Shown in pieces: positions 1 to 5,088 of a stretch of 5,088 nucleotides of DNA. The position numbers and the translations under genes are program-made. Position 1 is the first letter of the stretch; every line of letters begins with the position of its first letter. Location of the stretch: assembly GCA_006227095.1 (NCBI GenBank), contig SBFZ01000147.1, positions 1 to 5,088 on the forward strand, in the 5' to 3' direction. The stretch comes from Bacteroidota bacterium (lineage in GTDB: Bacteria; Bacteroidota; Bacteroidia; Bacteroidales; VadinHA17). The notes below the pieces were generated by a model. That model did not search any database and was not told where the DNA came from. It worked only from the letters and a program-made list of their open reading frames with translations.

Positions 1-29
1 TGATATACCTGGCTTTCATTGAAATGGCA

Positions 30-84
30 AATGCCGGGGAACTTTCCTACTGACCAGAATTCAACAGTCAGAAGTCCCGGCATT
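30..84 (-). terminator. Long compound inverted repeat after YceI, probable terminator
   Basis: AATGCCGGG at 30-38 pairs with CCCGGCATT at 76-84 (9 bp), ACTT at 41-44 with AAGT at 72-75, and CTGAC at 50-54 with GTCAG at 67-71. That is 18 nested base pairs with bulges at 39-40 and 45-49 and a 12-base loop (55-66). On the minus strand it begins 47 bases after the YceI stop and is followed by a modest T-containing stretch (CATTTGCCATTTC) rather than a clean T-tract. It may be a transcription end or mRNA-stabilising structure, possibly serving both strands. A small mobile or REP-like repeat is the alternative; a single copy cannot decide. Confidence 0.5.
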
Positions 85-100
85 CAAAATCATTGGCTGA

Positions 101-115
101 CCGGTTTTATACCGG
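101..115 (-). terminator. Short GC hairpin 15 bases after the YceI stop
   Basis: CCGGT at 101-105 pairs with ACCGG at 111-115 around a 5-base loop. It lies just beyond the YceI TGA and before the larger dyad at 30-84. There is no T-tract directly after it, so by itself it is a weak terminator candidate; together the two dyads make a structured 3' end. Confidence 0.35.
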
Positions 116-130
116 CCCGGAACAGGCTTC

Positions 131-721
131 TCAGCTTTCCTTCACCACAAGCTTCACGGTAAGCTTGATATCGTCATTTATTGCGTTGTCACCCAGGTTT
201 GCAAAGAATTTTCCCGAACCGAACCGTACATTGTAAAGTGAACGGTCAAAAGTCAGCGGTGCAGTATAGGTTAACGCATCACCGCTTTTCGACTCTGTAA
301 CAGTGAATTCCACCGGGTGTGTGGCTTCCTTGATGGTCAGGCTGCCTTTGACAAGCAACTTGCCGTCGCCGGTTCTGGTGCTGCCAGTGATAACAAGCTT
401 CGAATGAGGATAGGTTTCAACTCCGAAGAAATCATCAGATTTCAGGTGGCCTACCAGCCTCTCACGCATCTTTTCGTCCTTCACATCACTGTTTTTGATG
501 CTGCTCATGTCAACGATAAACTCACCGCCGGTAATGACATTGCCATCAACGCTGAGCCAGCCGCTTTTAAGATCAATGGTGCCCACATGCTCGCTGCCGA
601 CAATCTTATCCCCTTTCCAGTCAATAACAGTGGCCGATGCGTCAGCCACCAGCTTCTTCTGCGCCGGCATCACAGAAGCCGTAAATACCATTGCAGCCAA
701 TATAAAAAATACCTTTTTCAT
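131..721 (-). CDS. YceI family protein, secreted lipid-binding lipocalin-like fold
   Basis: The 196-residue product has a clear signal peptide: basic MKK, a hydrophobic stretch at about 4-18, and a likely signal peptidase I site after Met-Pro-Ala (20), before Gln21. The mature protein of about 176 residues is the normal size for a single YceI domain, a beta-barrel that binds polyisoprenoid or similar lipids in the periplasm. Family-like features are the early Trp-Lys-Gly (35-37) followed by GSEHVGTIDL, the segment near 90-104 (LVGHLKSDDFFGVETYP), a TFDR-LYNVRFGSGKFF stretch at about 157-173, and the ending GDNAINDDIKLTVKLV. It is probably exported to the periplasm; its true ligand and role are unknown. 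The start at 721 is fixed by the signal peptide. It lies 110 bases after the SDR gene, with its own candidate promoter and a hairpin directly upstream of the ATG, so it may be expressed separately. Family assignment is firm, function is not. Confidence 0.93.
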   Translation of the reverse strand: MKKVFFILAAMVFTASVMPAQKKLVADASATVIDWKGDKIVGSEHVGTIDLKSGWLSVDGNVITGGEFIVDMSSIKNSDVKDEKMRERLVGHLKSDDFFGVETYPHSKLVITGSTRTGDGKLLVKGSLTIKEATHPVEFTVTESKSGDALTYTAPLTFDRSLYNVRFGSGKFFANLGDNAINDDIKLTVKLVVKES

Positions 722-722
722 A

Positions 723-760
723 GTCTTCAGTGTTTAATTTCCCTATAAACCGCTGAAGAC
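723..760 (-). promoter_or_regulatory. Leader hairpin abutting the YceI start codon
   Basis: GTCTTCAG at 723-730 pairs perfectly with CTGAAGAC at 753-760, and GTTTA at 732-736 pairs with TAAAC at 746-750. The result is 13 base pairs interrupted only by a 1x2 internal loop (731 against 751-752), with a 9-base apical loop (737-745). In the minus-strand transcript the 3' arm ends one base before the ATG, and the only purine-rich GGGAAA sits in the loop, too far from the ATG for a normal ribosome site. It could hold the start region closed, stabilise the mRNA 5' end, or be a DNA operator. The pairing is read directly; the function is inferred. Confidence 0.6.
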
Positions 761-785
761 CTGATTTTGTTCAACTAATATTGAA

Positions 786-815
786 TAAAGCTAAACGGGA
801 AGATAGAGATTGAAA
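786..815 (-). promoter_or_regulatory. Candidate Bacteroidota-type promoter for YceI
   Basis: Within the 110-base gap, the minus strand reads TAGCTTTA at 793-786, one base off the TAnnTTTG -7 element of Bacteroidota, with TTTC at 815-812 in place of TTTG and an 18-base spacer. A start about 5-7 bases downstream would place the hairpin at 723-760 wholly in the 5' untranslated leader. The match is weak and AT-rich sequence gives such hits by chance. Confidence 0.3.
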
Positions 816-831
816 TCCAACCGACCGGTTT

Positions 832-1611
832 TCAGATGCTTCTGATGTTCATTCCGCCGCTTACCTCAAAGATGGTTCCGGAGGAATATGCCCAGTCGCC
901 GCGTGCCAGTGAAGCCACTGCCTTTGCCACATCCTCTGGCGTACCCCACCGTTTCTGCGGTATGAGCCCTTCGGCGACGAGCTTGTCAAATTTATACTTG
1001 CCTCTTGTTGTCAGTTCAGTTTCAATCAGCCCGGGCCTGATCTCATAGACGTTTATCCCCTCTTCCGACAGCCTGTCGGCGAAGACATGGGCTGCCATGC
1101 TCAGTCCTGCCTTTGAGACGCAGACCTCTGCAGCATGGGTGAAAGAGGTATAGGTAAGAAATGAAGTCACGAACATGATGGAGGGATGGTAGTCATTCAC
1201 CTTTTCCTTCATCCAGATCATCTCGCGGGCTACGCGGCGGGCCAGAAATACAGGGCCACGCAGGTTGACATTCAGAACCCTGTCATAGCTCTCCTCATCC
1301 ATATCAAGGATGTCATTCCGTTCAATCGGAGCCACACCGGCGTTGTTCACGAGAATGTCAATCCGTCCGTAATGTTCAAGAATGCTGGAGATAACTTCAT
1401 CATGCCGGTCGGTATGAGCCACATCCAGTCCTACCGGGAAGAACCGGGCTCCCAGGCCCTCAATCTCAGGCTGCAGTGCGAGCATGCATTCACTGTCAGG
1501 GGTACGGGCTATGGCCACAATATCAAAGCCCCCGGAGGCAAGAGCCAGGGAAATGGCTCTGCCGATGCCCCTGCTTGCTCCAGTTATTATAGCTACCGGT
1601 TTAGAATTCAT
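832..1611 (-). CDS. Short-chain dehydrogenase/reductase, 3-ketoacyl-ACP reductase-like, lacking the catalytic Tyr
   Basis: The 259-residue cytosolic protein is a classical SDR with a Rossmann fold. Visible motifs are TGxxxGxG at 10-17 (TGASRGIG), Arg36 after the second strand (with Arg14 suggesting NADP(H)), Asp63, NNAG at 89-92, the tetrad Asn116, Ser150, Lys167 and the PG motif at 193-194. The C-terminal part (KRWGTPEDVAKAV, then SGGMNI) resembles proteins annotated as 3-ketoacyl-ACP reductase (the PRK12745-type group, from memory), where the active-site segment reads EYCISKAGLSM. Here it reads EVCVSKAGLSM, so the catalytic tyrosine is Val163 (GTC at 1123-1125). Length and the rest of the protein are intact, so this is not ordinary decay. 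It may be inactive, use another residue such as Tyr154, or have a non-classical role. Such SDRs often act on sugars or polyols rather than acyl-ACP. Its start has a perfect Shine-Dalgarno sequence and lies 14 bases after the glycosidase-like gene, implying coupled translation. Confidence 0.93.
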   Translation of the reverse strand: MNSKPVAIITGASRGIGRAISLALASGGFDIVAIARTPDSECMLALQPEIEGLGARFFPVGLDVAHTDRHDEVISSILEHYGRIDILVNNAGVAPIERNDILDMDEESYDRVLNVNLRGPVFLARRVAREMIWMKEKVNDYHPSIMFVTSFLTYTSFTHAAEVCVSKAGLSMAAHVFADRLSEEGINVYEIRPGLIETELTTRGKYKFDKLVAEGLIPQKRWGTPEDVAKAVASLARGDWAYSSGTIFEVSGGMNIRSI

Positions 1612-1617
1612 ATACTA

Positions 1618-1625
1618 ACCTCCTA
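1618..1625 (-). promoter_or_regulatory. Perfect Shine-Dalgarno site for the SDR gene
   Basis: On the minus strand the sequence TAGGAGGT directly follows the TGA stop of the glycosidase-like gene (1626-1628). AGGAGG (1619-1624) is separated from the SDR ATG (1609-1611) by 7 bases, an ideal spacing. It supports the 1611 start and suggests that ribosomes finishing the upstream gene re-initiate here. None of the other four genes in the window has a site this strong; the glycosidase-like gene has only AAAGG about 8 bases before its ATG. Confidence 0.85.
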
Positions 1626-3209
1626 TCAGGTCAACGGCTTCTTCTTCAGGCTCAGTACGATCTCACAATCACCCTTCACATCGGCATCGGCAATAAGGTA
1701 GTTGCTCTGGTTGATGGTGGCCATGATATACTTCTTCTTCTTTCCGCAGATCATCAGATCACCGGCTGTATAGTTGCCAGGAACAGGAAGTGAGAGCTGT
1801 ATGTATTCATAGCTTCCTGACAGGTTCAATGTCAGCCTGTCAGCTGTGTGGCTGTAGTGGTATTTCACGAAGGCCCCCGAGCTTTTGTAATCTATCTTCA
1901 CCTCAGCTTTTTCAATACCGGCATTGATCCATTTCGGGCAGATGCGGACTCTTCTGAAGAGTTTGTCCTTGTCCTGAACGCCAGCCAGCCCTTCAACAAA
2001 TGCATAGAGCATTGCTGACGATCCCCATCCGTCAGTGGGTTTGGCTTCGGGTGAGGTGCTTGTCTCAACCGTAGAAGGCCTGCCGTCAGGGAAATACCAG
2101 AGGTAGGTCTCGCCGTTACGGGAGATAAGGTCATAATAGCGCATCAGGATGTCAATGCCATACTGCTCATATCCGTATTCCAGGGCAGCACGTGCCAGCT
2201 CGCCACCGGTAAGAGGCATTATTCCTCCGTTGCAATAGGCCCCGCGTGACAGTTTATAGTCGCCGAAGATCCCTGCCGGGAAGGGCGGGTCAATCGAAAA
2301 CCACTCTGCAAAAGCATCAGTGGTCTCACGACGTTTTATATACTCATTGATGATTGCCGTGGCTATCCGTGGTGAGGCTGCCCCCCTGTTTATGGCGGCC
2401 GGGTTGCTCAGGCTGAGCTGTGATGCCTCATCCACCCCTTCTATGGTCACAGGCGTCTGCTTGACAAAGTGAGTGTAGAACGATCCGTTGAAACATTGGG
2501 TGTTAAGGCTCTTGCGAAGCCTCAGGGCCCGGTCGCGCCAGAGGGCTGACCTGACCTTGTCACCAAACATGGCATACCAGTAAGACATGAAATGGAATGC
2601 CTCATAGTAACCACTGTTGTCACCATGGAAATACCCCCAGTAGGTGTTTTCGTCAATCTGGAACTGCAGCCAGTCATGGCGTCCTGCAGTATATGCAAAA
2701 TCCCATGTGTCAATGGTATACGGCCGGCGGAACAAATACTTCTCCTTATCAAAATAACGCCCTTCCATTACAAATGAGAGGGCTCTTTCAAATGAGGGAA
2801 TCAGGTTATGGACAAATGAATCATCACCGGTTGCCTGCCATGCCAGCCAGGCAGCCTTGATAAAACGGAACTCGGTGTCGGCCTCAACGGGTGTGCGGAC
2901 ATACTTTGTCCAGTTCTCCCGTTCGCATGGCTGCTTCTCGGGGAATGTGGTGAAGTAGTCAAATATCCGTCCGTTGCGCGCCTGGTTGTCAGCAAAGTGC
3001 TTGACAACACTTATAAGGTCTGGTTCAGTATAACGAAGTGCCCTCATCATGTCTGAATAATTTCTTATCCAGACTGAGCGGGCGTCGGGCGACCTGTACC
3101 CCCTTATCTTTTCACCATCAATATTGAGTTCGAGGAGATCCTGTTCGAGGAACCTGCTTATCCTGGGGATAAGCTCATCAAATGCCGGAGTTCCAGTTCT
3201 GACGTACAT
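1626..3209 (-). CDS. Six-hairpin (alpha/alpha)6 glycosidase-like protein, cytosolic, family unassigned
   Basis: The 527-residue protein looks like an (alpha/alpha)6-barrel glycosidase with a C-terminal beta-sandwich. The barrel spans about 1-410 and contains SVWIRNYSDMMRALRY (45-60), VEADTEF near 108-114 followed by a Trp-rich AWLAWQATGDD, YTIDTWDFAY (164-173), HGDNSGYY (195-202), AYCNGGIMPLTGGELARA (324-341) and PTDGWGSSAMLYAFVEGLAGV (391-411). From about 415 the sequence (VRICPKW, then alternating hydrophobic strands) resembles the C-terminal domain of rhamnosidase-type enzymes. Conserved acids such as Glu109, Asp167, Asp170, Asp197, Glu261 and Asp393 are candidates for catalysis; I cannot say which. 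There is no signal peptide, and an in-frame TAA at 3231-3233 (24 bases upstream) excludes an N-terminal extension, so it acts in the cytosol, probably on imported oligosaccharides or glycosides. It lies 43 bases after the rhomboid gene and 14 before the SDR. I cannot place it in a CAZy family or name its substrate. Confidence 0.8.
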   Translation of the reverse strand: MYVRTGTPAFDELIPRISRFLEQDLLELNIDGEKIRGYRSPDARSVWIRNYSDMMRALRYTEPDLISVVKHFADNQARNGRIFDYFTTFPEKQPCERENWTKYVRTPVEADTEFRFIKAAWLAWQATGDDSFVHNLIPSFERALSFVMEGRYFDKEKYLFRRPYTIDTWDFAYTAGRHDWLQFQIDENTYWGYFHGDNSGYYEAFHFMSYWYAMFGDKVRSALWRDRALRLRKSLNTQCFNGSFYTHFVKQTPVTIEGVDEASQLSLSNPAAINRGAASPRIATAIINEYIKRRETTDAFAEWFSIDPPFPAGIFGDYKLSRGAYCNGGIMPLTGGELARAALEYGYEQYGIDILMRYYDLISRNGETYLWYFPDGRPSTVETSTSPEAKPTDGWGSSAMLYAFVEGLAGVQDKDKLFRRVRICPKWINAGIEKAEVKIDYKSSGAFVKYHYSHTADRLTLNLSGSYEYIQLSLPVPGNYTAGDLMICGKKKKYIMATINQSNYLIADADVKGDCEIVLSLKKKPLT

Positions 3210-3252
3210 TACCGGGCCTTTAGGTTGGTTTTAGTGGCCTTAAAAGTAACAA

Positions 3253-3966
3253 TTAATTTGCTTGATTTGTCGGTGAGCCTTCATTTTCTTCAGCCCCGGT
3301 ATCACCCCTGTTGCCGGTAACTGTTCCGGCCTCCGTTCCACTCTGTTCCTCCTCCTCTTCTTCCTTCTCATAGAACGGAACAGGCTTTTGCGGACCCTCG
3401 CTTCGGTACCAGACGGCAAGTATCACGCCGGCGGCAGCGCCCAGCATGTGTGATTCCCATGAAATGTCAATCCTGAAACCGGGAAAAATGCCCCAGACCA
3501 TCTCGCCATAGACAAATGCCACCAGCAGTGAAAGGGCCATAAGTGGTATATGCCGCCGGATAATGCCACTCACAAAGAGGAAGGATGCCAGTCCGTAGAC
3601 AATCCCGCTGGCACCTATATGCCATGCAGGGCGGCCTGTTATCCAGACTGCCAGCCCCGTGAGAAGGGTGATCCACAAGAGAACCCTGAAGGAGACCTGT
3701 GAATAGAAGTAGAAGAGGGCCGTACCAAGTATAAAAAGAGGGAGGGTGTTATTGAAAAGGTGCCTGACTCCCGAATGAATGAACGGTGAGGTGACTATAC
3801 CTGTCAGAGATGATACTTTCCCCGGGTATATGCCGAGAAAATAAAAACTGGTATCAAAGAGGACAGAGGCTCCTTCCGCCAGCCACATGAAGGCAACAAG
3901 AAGGAATGGAACCAGCATGCCTAACAGCATCCGTTTTCTTTCCACAGATGATGAGCCGTCAGTCAT
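3253..3966 (-). CDS. Rhomboid family intramembrane serine protease with acidic C-terminal tail
   Basis: The 237-residue protein has the six-helix bacterial rhomboid core. Membrane segments are at about 13-30, 70-88, 92-110, 118-136, 139-158 and 171-187. Active-site features are all present: HxxxN at 69-73 (HLFNN, helix 2), GASG at 118-121 with the nucleophile Ser120 in helix 4, and His173 in helix 6, followed by the helix-packing GxxxG (Gly176, Gly180). It should cleave transmembrane helices of substrate proteins in the inner membrane; the substrate is unknown. After helix 6 there is a hydrophilic tail of about 50 residues (188-237) with a run of six Glu at 202-207 and low-complexity Gly/Thr/Glu/Asn sequence, probably disordered and cytosolic. 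The ATG lies 19 bases after the oxidoreductase stop, with no Shine-Dalgarno match. Family membership is firm; its relation to the flanking sugar-metabolism genes is unclear and may be chance operon membership. Confidence 0.95.
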   Translation of the reverse strand: MTDGSSSVERKRMLLGMLVPFLLVAFMWLAEGASVLFDTSFYFLGIYPGKVSSLTGIVTSPFIHSGVRHLFNNTLPLFILGTALFYFYSQVSFRVLLWITLLTGLAVWITGRPAWHIGASGIVYGLASFLFVSGIIRRHIPLMALSLLVAFVYGEMVWGIFPGFRIDISWESHMLGAAAGVILAVWYRSEGPQKPVPFYEKEEEEEEQSGTEAGTVTGNRGDTGAEENEGSPTNQAN

Positions 3967-3985
3967 AAATGGATGGCGGTTTTAA

Positions 3986-4972
3986 TTACCAGCGGTCACG
4001 GCCCGGGTAACGGATACCGGACTTGCGCCGAACCTCATCAAGGGTACGTGCAAGGGAAAGGGTGAATGAGAGCGGAACAACCGGGCTTTCGGTCAGACCG
4101 CGGTCAAGACAGTTCATGACCTCAGCTGCCTCATACTGGTACCCCTGTGCAGGAGGGGTGAAAATGCGGTCATCCGTATCTCCCGGAAGCTCAATGATCA
4201 GATGCTGACTCCTGTCGCGCCCCCGGGTAAGAATGAGATTGCCGTTTTCGCAGTTGAACTCCGTTGAGACCCCACCCATATTCGAGAATGAACTGTAGGC
4301 CTCAGCCATCCGGCCGTCAGCAAAGGTAAAAATCATGGCCGTGCTCTCATCAGCTCCTGTAGGTGCAAAGACCGAGACAGCAGATACAGTTGCCGGTTCA
4401 CCCATGTACCTGAGAATATCCATTACCGGGTAGATGCCTATGTCAAGAAGTGATCCGCCGCCAAATGCAAGGTTGTAGGTCCTCAACTCCGGATCATAGG
4501 GCGATACAAAAGCGAAACGTCCCCTCATGTGAAGCAGCCTGCCCAGCTTCCCGCTCCTCAATATCTCATCAGCCTTCAGGTATGAAGGCTGGAACGGGGG
4601 CCACAGCGCCTCCATCAGGAAGAGATTGTTTTTCCGGGCCTCGTCGATCATCTCTGTAACCTCTGCGGCGGTTATTGACATGGGTTTCTCGCATATGACA
4701 TGCTTCCCGTTGCGGAGCGCCAGCAACGTGTGCTGAAGATGATGCGAATGGGGGGATGAAATATAGACCACCTCCAGCCCCGGGTCAGCCAGCATTTCTT
4801 CATAACTGCCAAAGTGTTTGCTGAAACCAAACTCAGCGGCGAACTTTTCAGCCCTGCCGGCATCACGCGAGCCAACCGCATACAGATGAGCATTGTCAAG
4901 CAGCATCAGCGAGCGTGCAAATTTGTGAGCTATATTCCCCGTACCCAGAATTCCCCAGTTGTATGCTTTCAT
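3986..4972 (-). CDS. Gfo/Idh/MocA family NAD(P)-dependent oxidoreductase, dihydrodiol/xylose dehydrogenase-like
   Basis: The 328-residue protein has the two-domain Gfo/Idh/MocA layout. The N-terminal Rossmann domain (about 1-122) shows GTGNIA at 10-15 and Ser35-Arg36 after the second strand, which favours NADP(H). The family EKP motif is at 95-97, with the catalytic Lys96. The C-terminal alpha/beta domain (about 123-328) contains GGGSLLDIGIYPVMDILRYMG (171-191): Asp177 is kept, and Tyr181 stands where many relatives have His. This IGIYP variant is typical of the dimeric dihydrodiol dehydrogenase / NADP-xylose dehydrogenase branch. It likely oxidises or reduces a sugar, sugar acid or diol in the cytosol; the exact substrate cannot be read from sequence. 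The ATG at 4972 has no Shine-Dalgarno sequence but an AT-rich leader, and a TAA two codons after the nearest upstream in-frame ATG rules that one out. It is the first gene of the probable four-gene unit. Confidence 0.94.
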   Translation of the reverse strand: MKAYNWGILGTGNIAHKFARSLMLLDNAHLYAVGSRDAGRAEKFAAEFGFSKHFGSYEEMLADPGLEVVYISSPHSHHLQHTLLALRNGKHVICEKPMSITAAEVTEMIDEARKNNLFLMEALWPPFQPSYLKADEILRSGKLGRLLHMRGRFAFVSPYDPELRTYNLAFGGGSLLDIGIYPVMDILRYMGEPATVSAVSVFAPTGADESTAMIFTFADGRMAEAYSSFSNMGGVSTEFNCENGNLILTRGRDRSQHLIIELPGDTDDRIFTPPAQGYQYEAAEVMNCLDRGLTESPVVPLSFTLSLARTLDEVRRKSGIRYPGRDRW

Positions 4973-5088
4973 ATACTATATTATTTCATTGATTACATGT
5001 TACTTACATGAGTCTGAATTTCATTTTAACCGGAGATTTTTCGCTCATGCAGATTTCATAAAGTTACGAATTCCTTCCCTGACAACCC
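4973..5088 (-). other. Upstream region of the oxidoreductase gene, partial leader/promoter region
   Basis: This 116-base stretch to the window edge holds no coding sequence that I can support. On the minus strand it is AT-rich near the ATG and has no Shine-Dalgarno site. A weak promoter candidate is TAACTTTA at 5066-5059 with TTG at 5085-5083 (16 bases apart), one base off the TAnnTTTG pattern. A 7-base direct repeat TTACATG on the plus strand lies at 4993-4999 and 5004-5010. The true promoter may lie beyond the window. Confidence 0.3.
4993..5010. repeat. Pair of TTACATG direct repeats with 11-base period
   Basis: TTACATG occurs at 4993-4999 and 5004-5010, start to start 11 bases, about one helical turn, 21 bases upstream of the oxidoreductase ATG at the near edge. 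The same bases also give CATGT/ACATG dyad arms (4996-5000 and 5006-5010). A regulator-binding site is possible, but in AT-rich DNA a pair of 7-mers is weak evidence. Confidence 0.3.

Noticed and set aside
30..84. Integron attC or transposon end
   Set aside because: No GTTRRRY/RYYYAAC core sites, no integrase or transposase nearby and no flanking target-site duplication that I can see.
317..748. 143-residue open frame on the plus strand
   Set aside because: It lies antisense to the YceI gene, whose signal peptide and domain motifs are clear; the plus-strand product has no recognisable domain and looks like a shadow.
820..831. AACCGGTCGGTT-type dyad just after the SDR stop
   Set aside because: The arms are 5 bases with a 2-base spacer, too tight for a stable hairpin, and no T-tract follows; it does not support a terminator.
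1186..1701. 171-residue open frame on the plus strand
   Set aside because: It is antisense to the SDR and the end of the glycosidase-like gene, both supported by motifs; its own product shows no family features.
3210..3252. Possible terminator between the rhomboid and glycosidase-like genes
   Set aside because: Only GGCC occurs twice, and because it is self-palindromic it gives at most a 4-bp pairing; there is no T-tract, so read-through is more likely.
3345..3364. Frameshift or hypermutable tract breaking the rhomboid gene
   Set aside because: The purine triplet tract keeps frame, and the reading frame continues to a normal stop with the catalytic core intact.

Overview
The window carries five intact genes, all on the minus strand. 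In transcription order (right to left) they are: a Gfo/Idh/MocA-family oxidoreductase (4972-3986), a rhomboid intramembrane protease (3966-3253), a leaderless six-hairpin glycosidase-like protein (3209-1626), a short-chain dehydrogenase/reductase (1611-832) and a secreted YceI-family protein (721-131). I saw no tRNA, rRNA, CRISPR array, insertion sequence or phage gene. No gene-free stretch reaches 300 bases; the longest are 1-130, 722-831 and 4973-5088.

The likely host is a member of the Bacteroidota, perhaps of the order Bacteroidales, with moderate GC content. This is inference from the protein style (the YceI type with its lysine-rich signal peptide, and the glycosidase and oxidoreductase types), from mostly absent Shine-Dalgarno sequences with AT-rich leaders, and from weak matches to the TAnnTTTG-type promoter of that phylum. 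No marker gene in the window proves it.

The first four genes are separated by 19, 43 and 14 bases with no clear terminator between them, so they probably form one transcription unit. A plausible theme is cytosolic handling of an imported sugar or glycoside: the glycosidase-like protein would cleave it, and the Gfo/Idh/MocA and SDR proteins would oxidise or reduce the product. The rhomboid protease does not obviously fit this theme. The glycosidase-like gene and the SDR are the most tightly linked pair: the stop codon of the first abuts a perfect AGGAGG that serves the second.

The YceI gene lies after a 110-base gap with its own candidate promoter and a 13-base-pair hairpin whose 3' arm ends one base before its ATG. 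Two dyads follow its stop codon and probably end the transcript.

The most notable observation is that the SDR has lost its catalytic tyrosine: Val163 (GTC) occupies the Tyr position of YxxxK, while Ser150, Lys167, Asn116 and the nucleotide-binding motifs are kept. I do not see a clearly new multi-gene system here. The unusual SDR next to an unclassified glycosidase-like protein, and the hairpin on the YceI start, are the points most worth following up.
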